Shown here piece by piece: positions 52,062 through 60,764 of a stretch of 64,000 nt of DNA (the first letter of the stretch is position 1; the number at the start of each line of letters is the position of its first letter). Source of the DNA: Acrocarpospora catenulata (GTDB taxonomy: Bacteria; Actinomycetota; Actinomycetes; Streptosporangiales; Streptosporangiaceae); contig NZ_JAHCST010000004.1 of the NCBI RefSeq assembly GCF_018476525.1, forward strand, positions 62,001-126,000, given 5' to 3'. Under the pieces are notes generated by a model that saw only the letters and a program-made list of their open reading frames with translations, was not told the DNA's origin and did not search any database. The position numbers and the translations under genes were made by a program.

Positions 52062-52909
52062 CCTTTCACCGATCCTCTGAGAAGTCCGGAAACGATGTAA
52101 CGCTGGAGGAAGCGGAACAGCAGCACGCTGGGGATGGCGCCGATCAGGGCGCCGGCGGCGAAGACGCCCCAGTTGGCGGAGAGGCGCTCGGAGATCAGGG
52201 TGTAGAGGCCCACTGCCAGGGTCTGCTTGGCGGGGGACTGGAGGATGATGCTGGCGACGAGGAACTCGTTGACTGTGTTGATGAAGGTCAGGAGGCCGAT
52301 CACGGCCAGTACGGGGGCGCCCAGGCGCAGGATGATGGTGAAGAAGACCCGGGTGTGGGTGGCGCCGTCGACCTTGGCCGCGTCGTCCAGTTCGTGGGGG
52401 ATGGAGTCGAAGAAACCCTTGATGAGGAAGGTGTTCACGCCCATCGCGCCGCCCAGGTAGACCATCACCAGGCCCCACTGGGTGCCCAGGCCGACGTCGG
52501 GGAAGACGCCTTTGATGCGGGCCATCAGCAGGAAGATCGCGACCGCTCCGAGCACCTGCGGGAACATCTGGACCAGCAGCAGCCCCAGCATGCCGAGCCG
52601 CCGCCCCCGGAACCGGAACCGGGAGAACGCGTACGCCGCGCTGGCCGCCAGCAGCACGGTGAGCACCGAGGTGGCGCCCGCGATGATCATCGTGTTGGTG
52701 AACCAGCGGGTGTACGGCAGCGTCGAGGTGGTGAACAGCTTCACGTAGTTGTCCAGCGAGGCCCCGTCGAACAGGGTCGCCGACGCGGTGAGCGTGCCGC
52801 GCGGGTTGACCGACGCGCTGATCACGAAGACCAGCGGGAAGAGCGCGAACACCAGGGCCAGCAGCCCCACCAGGTGCCGCCAGCCGGTGTTGGCGAACCA
52901 GGCCCTCAT
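52058..52909 (-). CDS. malG: Maltodextrin ABC permease, MalG-like
   Basis: A 283-residue permease with six membrane segments. The EAA coupling loop appears as ELDDAAKVDGATHTRVFFTI, the MalG signature. Works with MalF and MalE. The ATPase (MsiK-type in actinomycetes) is not encoded nearby, as is usual for this group. Overlaps malF by four bases. Confidence 0.92.
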   Translation of the reverse strand: MRAWFANTGWRHLVGLLALVFALFPLVFVISASVNPRGTLTASATLFDGASLDNYVKLFTTSTLPYTRWFTNTMIIAGATSVLTVLLAASAAYAFSRFRFRGRRLGMLGLLLVQMFPQVLGAVAIFLLMARIKGVFPDVGLGTQWGLVMVYLGGAMGVNTFLIKGFFDSIPHELDDAAKVDGATHTRVFFTIILRLGAPVLAVIGLLTFINTVNEFLVASIILQSPAKQTLAVGLYTLISERLSANWGVFAAGALIGAIPSVLLFRFLQRYIVSGLLRGSVKG

Positions 52910-54489
52910 GCGTACGTCTCCTCAAGGGACCGGGTGCGGCGCAGCCCGAACGCGGAGATGCCGGCCACGATGACGAAGATCAGCGCGGACATGGCGGAGG
53001 CGAAGCCCCACTCCCGCCCGGCCCCGCCAAAGGCGATCTTGTACACCATGGAGATGAGCAGGTCGGTGCTGCCCAGCGTGATCGGCGCCTCCGGCAGGTT
53101 GGGCCCGCCCCCGGTGACGAAGTAGATCACCGTGAAGTTGTTGAAGTTGAACGCGAACGCCGCGATCAGCAGCGGCGCGGTGGACACCAGCAACAACGGC
53201 AGCGTGACCTGCCGGAAGTGCTGCCACGGCCCGGCCCCGTCGATCCGCGCGGCCTCGTTCAGCTCCGCCGGGATGGCCTGCAGCGCCCCGGTGCAGATCA
53301 GGAACATGTACGGGAACCCCAGCCACAGGTTGACCAGCAGCACACTGCCCTTGGCCAGCCAGGGATCGTTGAGCCACGGCACGTCGGCCCCGCCCAGCAG
53401 GGTCAGGTTGACGAACCCGAAGGTCTGGTTGAGCATGCCCGTCCAGACCAGCGCGGACAGGAACGACGGCACCGCGTACGGCAACACCAGCAGCGACCGG
53501 TAGACGTTGCGCCCCCGCATCCCGGGCTTGTTCAGCGCGAGCGCGAGCAGCAGCCCGAGCGCGAAGTTGAACAGCACCGAGAGCGCGGCGAACACGAACG
53601 TCCACAGGAAGACCGAGACGAAGGGACCGCGTAGCCGGGTGTCGGTGAGCACCCGGGCGAAGTTGTCGAAGCCGACGTTGACCGTCCAGCCCGGCGTCAG
53701 GTGGGTGCCGTCCGCGGCCTCGTAGTATCCCGCCGAACTGGCCTGGTAGACCTTGCCGCTCTCGACGTCGGTGAGCGTGTCGGCGGCGGGATCGTGGCGG
53801 AGGGTCGGCCGGGCCAGGAAACCGGTGACGCCGTCCTGGGTGCGCAGCGCGCCCTGCGCGCCGAGCGACACCCGCAGGGCCAGCACCTCCTCCTGCCGGG
53901 TGACCAGGTCGCGCAGCTGGAGCGTGCGGTAGCCCTCGACCTCGACGGCCTTGCCGCCGCCGTCCCTGACGATCCCCTCGGTGACCTCCTCGCCGCCCAG
54001 CGTCACCTTGCCCGCCGGGTCGGTGGCCAGCAACCGGAGGGTGCCGTCGCTCCCCGTGACCACCGCGACCTTGTACAGCGGGCTGTCCGGGATGCGCTTC
54101 TCCGAGACGGCCAGGATGTGCTCAAGCGCGCGAGGCTGGTCCAGGTTGTGACCGTCGCCCACGTTGGTGAACGCCGCCGCGGCGGTGTGGAAGACGATGT
54201 AGACCTGGAACACCAGCAGGAAGAGCAGGCCGGGCAGCAGGTACTTGCCCGCCGTCACCCGGCGGCTGAAGTACACGTAGTCGGCGGTCAGCGTGGCGAG
54301 CCCGACGAACCCGGCGATGCCCCAGTCGCCCACCGCGTACGCGGCGAGCACGCCGTACACCCCGAGCGCGTTGATCACGGCGAGCAGGGCGATCTTGACG
54401 ATCAGCGCGGCCGTGGACGAGGGGGCATGGTCGGCCAGCCGCGGGCGGTGGACGCCGACGCGCCCACCGCCCGTCGTGGTCGATCCCAC
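52906..54489 (-). CDS. malF: Maltodextrin ABC permease, MalF-like
   Basis: A 527-residue permease. After two or three N-terminal helices there is a large extracytoplasmic loop of about 170 residues (DGTLRLLATDPAGKVTLGGE), corresponding to the MalF P2 domain that docks MalE. The rest contains the EAA loop ELNEAARIDGAGPWQHFRQV. GTG/ATG start just after malE, four bases apart. Confidence 0.93.
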   Translation of the reverse strand: MGSTTTGGGRVGVHRPRLADHAPSSTAALIVKIALLAVINALGVYGVLAAYAVGDWGIAGFVGLATLTADYVYFSRRVTAGKYLLPGLLFLLVFQVYIVFHTAAAAFTNVGDGHNLDQPRALEHILAVSEKRIPDSPLYKVAVVTGSDGTLRLLATDPAGKVTLGGEEVTEGIVRDGGGKAVEVEGYRTLQLRDLVTRQEEVLALRVSLGAQGALRTQDGVTGFLARPTLRHDPAADTLTDVESGKVYQASSAGYYEAADGTHLTPGWTVNVGFDNFARVLTDTRLRGPFVSVFLWTFVFAALSVLFNFALGLLLALALNKPGMRGRNVYRSLLVLPYAVPSFLSALVWTGMLNQTFGFVNLTLLGGADVPWLNDPWLAKGSVLLVNLWLGFPYMFLICTGALQAIPAELNEAARIDGAGPWQHFRQVTLPLLLVSTAPLLIAAFAFNFNNFTVIYFVTGGGPNLPEAPITLGSTDLLISMVYKIAFGGAGREWGFASAMSALIFVIVAGISAFGLRRTRSLEETYA

Positions 54490-54493
54490 AATG

Positions 54494-55795
54494 TCAGCCG
54501 ATCTTCGCGCGGATCTTCTCCGCGGCCTGCTTCATCAGCTTCTCCGGGTCGCCCTTGCCGAGCAGGATGTCACGCTCGGCGTGGCCGTACTCGGTCCAGA
54601 CCGCGTCCATCGCGGGGATGCTGGGCAGCGGCTGGCCGATGTCGCCGGCGGCGCCGAACCCGGCGATGATCGGGTCGCTCTTGACCTGCTCGAAGACCGA
54701 GATCATGGCCGGCGGGCGCTTGCCGGTGTCGTACAGCTCCTTCATGACCTCGGGGGTGCCCAGGTAGTTGACCACGAAGTCGTTGGCGACCAGCTTGTTC
54801 TTGGCGTTGGCGGAGATCATGAAGCCCTGCACACCGACGAACGGCGCGGACGGCTGACCGCCCGCCGACGGGATCGGGTCCACGGCCAGCTGGATGCCCG
54901 CCTTCTGGACGTCCTCGGTGCTCCACGGCCCGGTGATCCAGTACGGCGACTTGCCAGTGGTGAACGCCTCCTTGGCGATGTCCAGCGTCAGGTCGGCCGA
55001 CAGCAGCTTCTTCTTGCTCCACTCGCTCAGCGCCTTGGCGAACTTCAGGCCGCCGGCGTTGTCGATGAGCAGCTGGGACGGGTCGTAGCTGCCGTCCGGC
55101 TTGGTGGCGAAGACGCCGCTGCCGAAGGAGGCGTGCACCGGGTAGAAGTGGTACGGGTCACCCTCCGGCCCCACCTGCAGGCCCACCGGCACCGTAGCCT
55201 TCTTCTCCTTGACCAGCTTGAGCGCGTTGTCCATCAACGCGTTCCAGTCCTTGGGCGGCTCGGGGGCCAGCGCGGTGTTCCGGAAGAGCGCGATGTTCTC
55301 GATCGCGTACGGCAGGCCGTACAGCTGGCCGTCGTAGGAGAGCGCCTTGAGGGCCACGTCCTTGAACTGGGAGGCCTTGTCGCCCAGCTCGATGGGGGCG
55401 ACGGCGCCGTTGGTGACCAGCTTGCCCAGCCAGTCGTGGGCGCCGATGACCACGTCGGGGCCCTCCCCGGCCGGCCCGGCGGTGACCAGGTTGTCGCGGA
55501 TGTCGCCGAACTCCAGCTGCTGGACGGCGACCTGCACGCCCTTCTCGGTGGCGAACTTCTGCGCGATCTTCTGGATGATCGGGGACCGGGTGTCGTCGGC
55601 CCAGATGACCAGGTCCGCCTGGGCCCGCTTCACCGGGCCGTCGGTGGGTTCGACAATCGTGGTCGCGCCGGCGGACGGCGCGGACGTGGTGGCCGCGGCC
55701 GAGGGCGCCGCGGTCTCGCCGCCGCCTCCCCCGCAACCGGCGGTGAGCAGGAGAGTGACACCCGCGGCCAACGTTGAGACCGTGCCCAAACGCAT
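54494..55795 (-). CDS. malE: Maltodextrin-binding lipoprotein, MalE-like
   Basis: A 433-residue lipoprotein with signal peptide MRLGTVSTLAAGVTLLLTAG, lipobox cysteine near residue 21, and a threonine/alanine-rich tether. The mature domain (ADLVIWADDTRSPIIQKIAQ; VVIGAHDWLGKLVTNGAVAP) is a MalE-type sugar-binding fold. First gene of the operon malE-malF-malG-GH13. A promoter with overlapping operator-like repeats lies upstream. Confidence 0.93.
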   Translation of the reverse strand: MRLGTVSTLAAGVTLLLTAGCGGGGGETAAPSAAATTSAPSAGATTIVEPTDGPVKRAQADLVIWADDTRSPIIQKIAQKFATEKGVQVAVQQLEFGDIRDNLVTAGPAGEGPDVVIGAHDWLGKLVTNGAVAPIELGDKASQFKDVALKALSYDGQLYGLPYAIENIALFRNTALAPEPPKDWNALMDNALKLVKEKKATVPVGLQVGPEGDPYHFYPVHASFGSGVFATKPDGSYDPSQLLIDNAGGLKFAKALSEWSKKKLLSADLTLDIAKEAFTTGKSPYWITGPWSTEDVQKAGIQLAVDPIPSAGGQPSAPFVGVQGFMISANAKNKLVANDFVVNYLGTPEVMKELYDTGKRPPAMISVFEQVKSDPIIAGFGAAGDIGQPLPSIPAMDAVWTEYGHAERDILLGKGDPEKLMKQAAEKIRAKIG

Positions 55796-55841
55796 GATTG
55801 GCTCCTAGGGGGGTTACAGGGCGGCTTCGCTGCCACCCGTT

Positions 55842-55933
55842 CTTGCGAAAGCCATGCAGCGCTTACGCTGCCGTCTTGCGAAAGCTAACCATGACTTTCG
55901 GCAAGTTTCTAGAGAGTTACTGACATGTTGCAA
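55842..55933 (-). promoter_or_regulatory. malE promoter with LacI-type operators
   Basis: On the - strand, TTGCAA (55928-55933) and TAGAAA (55906-55911), 16 bases apart, form a promoter. Immediately downstream CTTGCCGAAAGT (55894-55905) and CTTTCGCAAG (55875-55884) make an inverted repeat across 55875-55905; another CTTTCGCAAG lies at 55842-55851. This is the position expected for repression by the LacI-type regulator encoded at 58398. Confidence 0.6.
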
Positions 55934-56004
55934 CCAACTTGATACCGTCACGTCAGCCCCGGCCGGGTCAACCGCTCAACCCTCTAGCGTTCCCGGAGGA
56001 CGAG

Positions 56005-56142
56005 ATGGCCTTACGCAGACTAGCCGTGGCCGCAGGGGGATCATTGCTGCTCGCCTTGTCATCCGCCCAGACGCCCGCCATGGCCTCAGGGGACGCCTAC
56101 CGGTTGCCGGAGAGAGCACCTCATGGTGGAAGGCGTTGCTGA
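56005..56142 (+). pseudogene. Secreted amylase remnant, signal-peptide end
   Basis: ATG 56005 after GGAGGA encodes MALRRLAVAAGGSLLLALSS then AQTPAMASG, a good export signal, but the reading frame then turns to unrelated residues and stops at 56142 after 45 codons. Divergent from malE, where actinomycetes often keep a secreted amylase gene. It is probably the front end of the gene whose tail is at 58052. Confidence 0.6.
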
Positions 56143-56377
56143 TCTTGCCGCCCCTTGGTGACCGTGATGTTCCTGCACGCCAGCCACCACCCACGCGCGG
56201 CCGCAGACCGAGCGGTCCAGCCGGGGCCTCGCCGTCCAGAGTCCGCCCCACCGAGGGCCTCGAAAGGCTCGGGGTCGGACATTCGCGGTGACTACGAACC
56301 TGATTTCGCATCAATCTTGGGAGCGCCAATCCGCCAAGCCCCGAACATTAGATGGCTTCAAGCTACATACTGTTGAT

Positions 56378-56776
56378 GTGGCGGTTACCCAGCGGTGTAA
56401 CAGTGATGTCGTTTACCAATGCGCGTTTCGGGTCGTGTGGTGCGCCAAGTATCGACGGCGAGTGCTCGGCGGCGGGGTCGAAAAACGCTTGATGGACCTC
56501 ACTCGCGAGGTGACTGACGAGAAAGGGGCCCGACTTTTAGAGATGGAGGTCATGTCCGATCACGTCAGCCTGCTGGTCGAGGTCGATCCCCAATATGGGG
56601 TTCACCGTCTGGTCAAAGCGATCAAGGGCTATACCTCCCGTATGCTGCGCGAGGAGTTCCCAAGGCTGAAGTCTCAGCTGCCGACATTGTGGACGAACTC
56701 GTATTTCGTGGCCACAGTGGGCAGCATCTCGTCCGCTGCAATGAACCAGTACATCGAGCAGCAAAGAGGACGATAG
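56378..56776 (+). CDS. tnpA: IS200/IS605-family TnpA (Y1 transposase), HUH motif altered
   Basis: A 132-residue Y1 transposase from GTG 56378 (VVYQCAFRVVWCAKYRRRVL). The catalytic tyrosine sits in MNQYIEQQR at the C-terminus, and SYFVATVG is intact. The metal-binding HUH motif, normally H-hydrophobic-H, here reads MSDHVSLLVE, so the second histidine is serine. This may impair activity. Adjacent to tnpB with no gap. Confidence 0.88.
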   Translation: MAVTQRCNSDVVYQCAFRVVWCAKYRRRVLGGGVEKRLMDLTREVTDEKGARLLEMEVMSDHVSLLVEVDPQYGVHRLVKAIKGYTSRMLREEFPRLKSQLPTLWTNSYFVATVGSISSAAMNQYIEQQRGR

Positions 56777-57970
56777 ATGCTGGTCGGTCGACGCTACCTG
56801 TTGAAGTTGACTCCCGCGCAGGAAAGGCTCGCTGAGCTGATCGGAGATGCTTGCCGAATCGTGTGGAATACCGGTTTGGAGCAACGCCGCATTTACCGGC
56901 AACGCGGTGCGTTCATCGGCTATGTGGAGCAGGCTCGGCAGATGGCGGCCGCTAAAAAGGATTTCCCATGGTTGGCTGAAGCACCCTCCCACGTTCTTCA
57001 GCAGACGCTCCTTGACCTGGACAGGGCATGTAAGAGGCATGGCACGAAAAGTATCCACTGGCGTTCTAAACGGAAGAACGAGCCGACCTTCCGGTTTCCT
57101 TACCCCAGGCACTTGCCGGTGGAGCGCGTCTCGCGTCGGTGGGGCAGGATTAGATTACCCAAGATAGGTTGGGTTCGATTCCGTTGGACGCGACCGCTCG
57201 GCGGCGAACTACGCAACGCCACCGTGGCCAGGGATCATGGACGGTGGTATGTCTCATTCTGTGTGGAGGATGGGCGGATGGAGTCCGCTCGAAATGGCAA
57301 ACCGCCTGTTGGAGTAGATCGGGGTGTGGCTGTTGCGGTAGTTACGTCGAATGGATGGATGCGCGACCGTGAGTTCATTACATTGGGTGAGCGTAAGCGA
57401 TTGATGCGACTTCAGCAGAAGCTCAGCCGCCAGAAGAAAGGGTCAAATCGGCGCGCCGATACCCGAATGAAGCTTGCCAAGCTGAACGCGCGCGTTCTAG
57501 AACGGCGCACTGACTTCATTACCTGGACTGCCAACCGGCTCACCCGTGACCACGGCCTGGTCGTTATCGAAGACTTGAAGATCGGCAACATGACCAGGAG
57601 CGCCAAGGGCAGCCTCGCTGAGCCCGGTCGCAAGGTTCGGCAGAAGGCCGGGCTCAACCGCGCGATATTGTCCAAGGGGTGGGGTGGCCTAGCCCTTCGA
57701 CTGGAGCATAAGGCCCGCTACAACGGCTCTCGTATTCTGCGAGTGCCTCCTGCGTACACGTCGCAGCGCTGTTCAGCGTGTGGACAGGTGGACACGAAGT
57801 CCCGCGAGAGCCAAGCGGTCTTCGCCTGCACCACTTGTACTTACACCGGCAATGCTGACGTGAACGCAGCCGGGAACATCCTCGCCGCAGGGCTTGCGGT
57901 GTCAGTGCGTGGAGACCTAGCCACGGGGCAGTCTGAGAAGCGCCGACCTTCCGAAGGTGAGGCTGCGTGA
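56777..57970 (+). CDS. tnpB: TnpB RNA-guided nuclease of the IS element
   Basis: A 397-residue TnpB. RuvC residues: D in VGVDRGVAVAVV, E in LVVIEDLKIGNM, D in GNADVNAAGNIL. The zinc finger CSACGQVDT...CTTCTYTG has four cysteines. All catalytic residues are present, so it should cut DNA guided by the RNA from its 3' end. Starts immediately after the tnpA stop. Confidence 0.95.
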   Translation: MLVGRRYLLKLTPAQERLAELIGDACRIVWNTGLEQRRIYRQRGAFIGYVEQARQMAAAKKDFPWLAEAPSHVLQQTLLDLDRACKRHGTKSIHWRSKRKNEPTFRFPYPRHLPVERVSRRWGRIRLPKIGWVRFRWTRPLGGELRNATVARDHGRWYVSFCVEDGRMESARNGKPPVGVDRGVAVAVVTSNGWMRDREFITLGERKRLMRLQQKLSRQKKGSNRRADTRMKLAKLNARVLERRTDFITWTANRLTRDHGLVVIEDLKIGNMTRSAKGSLAEPGRKVRQKAGLNRAILSKGWGGLALRLEHKARYNGSRILRVPPAYTSQRCSACGQVDTKSRESQAVFACTTCTYTGNADVNAAGNILAAGLAVSVRGDLATGQSEKRRPSEGEAA

Positions 57971-58035
57971 GCGTCTCTCCCTGGAATCTCCGTGCGAATG
58001 CTCGGGGAGGAAGTCAAGATCTGGTAGACGACATG
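57850..58035 (+). ncRNA. Probable omega/right-end guide RNA of TnpB
   Basis: TnpB proteins use an RNA copied from the 3' part of tnpB and the right end, with the guide lying just past the element. Here the end hairpin CTCC...GGGGAG lies at about 57989-58010; the guide would begin near 58017 (GATCTGGTAGACGACAT). Extent is a family-based estimate. Confidence 0.35.
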
Positions 58036-58051
58036 CAGGTGCATAGGGTCC

Positions 58052-58354
58052 CAGGCCCAGGTCATCTTCAAGATCAACACGACCACGGTGCCCGGGGAGA
58101 ACATCCACATCGTGGGGAACATCCCGGAGCTGGGCTCCTGGGACGTCAACCAGTCCACCGAGGCCATGCACAACCCGAACTACCCGGTCTGGTTCCTGCC
58201 GGTCTCGGTGCCGGCGGGCACCACCATCCAGTTCAAGTTCCTCAGGAAGAACGGCGGATCGACCACCTGGGAGGGCGGCGCCAACCGGAGTTTCACCGTG
58301 CCGGCCGACACCCAGGGCAGCACGGACACCCCCGTCTACACATGGCAGCCATGA
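58052..58354 (+). pseudogene. Secreted amylase remnant, CBM20 starch-binding domain
   Basis: An open stretch that encodes a full CBM20 domain: AQVIFKINTTTVPGENIHIV, GNIPELGSWDVNQS, the binding tryptophans in VWFLPVSVPAG and TTWEGGANRSF, ending TPVYTWQP and a stop. It lacks any start or catalytic domain; a stop lies in frame just upstream at 58025. It matches the usual C-terminus of secreted alpha-amylases, and the signal-peptide fragment at 56005 is the likely other end. Confidence 0.75.
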
Positions 58355-58388
58355 AAGGCCTATGAATTCCTTCTGTAAGAACTGTTAG

Positions 58389-58405
58389 ACTTTCAGCATG
58401 AAAGT
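58389..58405 (+). promoter_or_regulatory. Operator-like inverted repeat over the regulator's start codon
   Basis: ACTTTC at 58389-58394 pairs with GAAAGT at 58400-58405, centred on the ATG of the LacI-type regulator. The half-sites resemble the GAAAG/CTTTC elements at the malE promoter, suggesting autoregulation. Confidence 0.5.
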
Positions 58406-59414
58406 GACCTTGACGGAAGTCGCCGCTCGTGCTGGTGTCAGCGAGGCCACTGTCAGCCGGGTCCTCAACGCCAAGGCAGGCGTGGCCGAGGAGACCCGGG
58501 AACTGGTCCTGGCGGCTGTCGAGGAGCTCGGCTACGAGCGTCCGTTCAAGCCCGAGGCCCCGCGCAGAAGCGCGGGGCTGGTGGGCCTGGTCGTGCCCGA
58601 ACTGGAAAACCCGATCTTCCCGTCCTTCGCCCAGGTGATCGGCACCCTGCTGGCCCAGCAGCGGTACACGCCGGTGCTCTGCACCCAGACCCCCGGCGGC
58701 ATCAGCGAGGACGAGTACGTGGAGATGCTGCTGGAGCACAACACCGCGGGCATCATCTTCATCTCCGGCATGCACGCCGACACCCACGCCGACCCGGCCC
58801 GCTACAAGCGCCTGGTCGACCGCGGCCTGCCGATCGTCCTGGTCAACGGCTTCCTGCCGGGTCTGGACGTGCTCGCCATCTCGGCCGACGAGCGGTCCGC
58901 CATGCACCTGGCGGTGGAGCACCTGGCCTCGCTCGGCCACACCCGGATCGGCATGGCCATCGGCCCGGAGCGGTACGTGCCGGTGATCAGGAAGGTGGGC
59001 GGCTTCCTGGAGGCGGCCAAGGGCAGCCTCGGCGTGGATCTGTCCGACCTGGTGGAGCACACCACCTTCACCGTGGAGGGCGGCCAGGTCGCCGCCGCCC
59101 GGCTGATCGCCCGGGGGGCGACCGCGATCATCTGCGGCTCCGACATCATGGCCTACGGCGCGGTCCGGGGGGTGCGCGGCCTGGGGCTCAACGTGCCGCA
59201 GGACGTGTCGGTGGTCGGCTTCGACGACTCCTCGGTGACCGTCTTCTCCGACCCGCCGCTGACCACCCTGCGCCAGCCGGTGCAGGCCATGGGCACCGCC
59301 GCGGTGCGCGGCCTGATCGACGAGATCAACCAGCTCTCCCCGCCCCGCGGCGAGTTCGTTTTCCGTACCGAGCTACTGGCACGTTCCTCCACAGGCCCGG
59401 CACCCTCCGCGTAG
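58398..59414 (+). CDS. malR: LacI-family sugar regulator (MalR-like)
   Basis: A 338-residue repressor. N-terminal HTH KVTLTEVAARAGVSEATVSR with VLNAKAGVAEETRELVL following; the C-terminal effector domain contains VVGFDDSSVTVFSDPPLTTL. Typical of the MalR group that controls maltodextrin genes in actinomycetes. It lies on the opposite strand from malEFG across the IS element; the original neighbour was probably the destroyed amylase. Confidence 0.92.
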   Translation: MKVTLTEVAARAGVSEATVSRVLNAKAGVAEETRELVLAAVEELGYERPFKPEAPRRSAGLVGLVVPELENPIFPSFAQVIGTLLAQQRYTPVLCTQTPGGISEDEYVEMLLEHNTAGIIFISGMHADTHADPARYKRLVDRGLPIVLVNGFLPGLDVLAISADERSAMHLAVEHLASLGHTRIGMAIGPERYVPVIRKVGGFLEAAKGSLGVDLSDLVEHTTFTVEGGQVAAARLIARGATAIICGSDIMAYGAVRGVRGLGLNVPQDVSVVGFDDSSVTVFSDPPLTTLRQPVQAMGTAAVRGLIDEINQLSPPRGEFVFRTELLARSSTGPAPSA

Positions 59415-59457
59415 GCCGTGCTTACCCGCTCCTGCCCGGTATGGCGAAAGCATTGCC

Positions 59458-60630
59458 GTGTCTTCAGATTCCCTCGGCGTGGCCTCGGGCAACGGTTGGG
59501 ACATGGTGGAGTTCGACGATACGGTCTCCTTGCTGCGTGAAGGGTACGGCTGGCTGCCCAACCTGCGGCGGCGCAGCCCGGACGGAGTGGCCAGGACCCG
59601 CCTGCTCGGGCGCCGGGTGGTCGGCGTGTGCGGACCCGAGGCGGCCCGGTGGTTCGCCGACGAGCAGTTGGTCCGGCGTACCCGGCCGGATCACGGCTCC
59701 CCGCGTGCGGCGATGTTCCTGTCCCTGATCAACAACGACCAGCGGCTGGCCGGGCACACCGCGGAGTCCTGGGACGAGACGGTGAACGCCTGGACGCCCG
59801 GGCAGCTGGTGGTGATCTTCGACGAGGCGGCGAAGGTGCTCACCCGGGGCGCGTGCCGGTGGGCGGGCATTCCGGTGTCCCCGGCCGAGGTGCCGGCCCT
59901 GGCCGCCGAGCTGGTGGCGGTGGTGGACGGCTCGCTCGCCCCCAGCCTGCGGTACTGGCGGGCCAGGGCCGCCCGGCGGCGGTGCGAGGAGTGGTTCCGG
60001 CTGCGCATCGCGGACGTGTGGAGCGGCCGGCGGGAGGCGGCCTCCTGGTCCATCGTCTGCCGCCGGGACGAGGCGGGGCGCCCGCTCGATCCCGGGCTGG
60101 CCGCCGCCGAGCTGGTGAACGTGCTGCAGCCGACCGTGGCGCTGGCCTGGTTCGTGGCGTTCGCGGCGCATGCGATGCACCGGTGGCCGGACTGCCGGGA
60201 GCGGCTGACCGAACCGGGTGGTCCCGAGGGGTTCGTGAACGAGTTGCGGCGGTTCTATCCCTTCCTGCCGTTCCTGACGGGCAAGGCGATCCGGGACCTG
60301 CCGGTGGCGCGGGCGGGGAGCACGCTGCTGTTCGACGTGTACGGCTACAACCACGACCCCGAGCGCTGGGACCGGCCGTACCGCTTCGACCCGACGCGGA
60401 GGCAGGGTCCTGAACCGCACTGCCCGGGGGAGGCGGTCACCGTGCTGCTGCTGCGCACCCTGGTGACCCGGCTGGCCGCGCTGGAGTGGCGCATGCCGCA
60501 CCAGAACCTGCACATCCCGCTGTCCCGGATCCCCACCCTCCCGGTGAGCGGCCTCATCCTCCAGCCGCTGCGCGGCCCCGCCATGGTGGAACCCGGCCGG
60601 GTAGCCGAATCCGGACGCCGGGGCAATTAG
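59458..60630 (+). CDS. Cytochrome P450, CYP152-like peroxygenase, short haem loop
   Basis: A 390-residue P450. The I-helix region is LQPTVALAWFVAFAAHAMHR; the CYP152-type acid-binding segment FVNELRRFYPFLPFLTGKA carries the E-x-x-R pair and the carboxylate-binding arginine; the haem cysteine is in PHCPGEAVTVLLL. Between the meander (WDRPYRFDPTR) and the cysteine, about 18 residues usual in CYP152 proteins are missing, including the F-x-P-Q-G-G-G part. CYP152 enzymes hydroxylate or decarboxylate fatty acids with hydrogen peroxide. GTG start without a clear ribosome site. Confidence 0.8.
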   Translation: MSSDSLGVASGNGWDMVEFDDTVSLLREGYGWLPNLRRRSPDGVARTRLLGRRVVGVCGPEAARWFADEQLVRRTRPDHGSPRAAMFLSLINNDQRLAGHTAESWDETVNAWTPGQLVVIFDEAAKVLTRGACRWAGIPVSPAEVPALAAELVAVVDGSLAPSLRYWRARAARRRCEEWFRLRIADVWSGRREAASWSIVCRRDEAGRPLDPGLAAAELVNVLQPTVALAWFVAFAAHAMHRWPDCRERLTEPGGPEGFVNELRRFYPFLPFLTGKAIRDLPVARAGSTLLFDVYGYNHDPERWDRPYRFDPTRRQGPEPHCPGEAVTVLLLRTLVTRLAALEWRMPHQNLHIPLSRIPTLPVSGLILQPLRGPAMVEPGRVAESGRRGN

Positions 60631-60764
60631 CACTCGGAGCATTGACACTTCTGCGTGTCTCATGTGAACCTTCGGGCGAAAGAAATCATAAGTCGGCTGA
60701 TCGAGGACTAATTAGTTCAGCGTAGGTGCGGCGGCGCGCTCCTCTTCGAGTCAAGGAGTGGCGT

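Larger units (their letters stand above)
56280..58016 (+). mobile_element. IS200/IS605-type insertion sequence
   Basis: Contains tnpA and tnpB in the same direction. The right end probably lies near 58016, where CTCGGGGAGGAAGTCAA resembles the ends of related actinobacterial elements. The left end is not certain; 56280 is a rough guess just before tnpA. IS605-type elements make no target duplications, so the borders cannot be fixed by repeats. It sits between two fragments of an amylase gene. Confidence 0.7.

Noticed and set aside
49062-52100. Long open frame (1,012 codons) overlapping the alcohol dehydrogenase and GH13 genes
   Set aside because: Out of frame with the dehydrogenase and antisense to the GH13 gene; Pro/Arg-rich with no family features.
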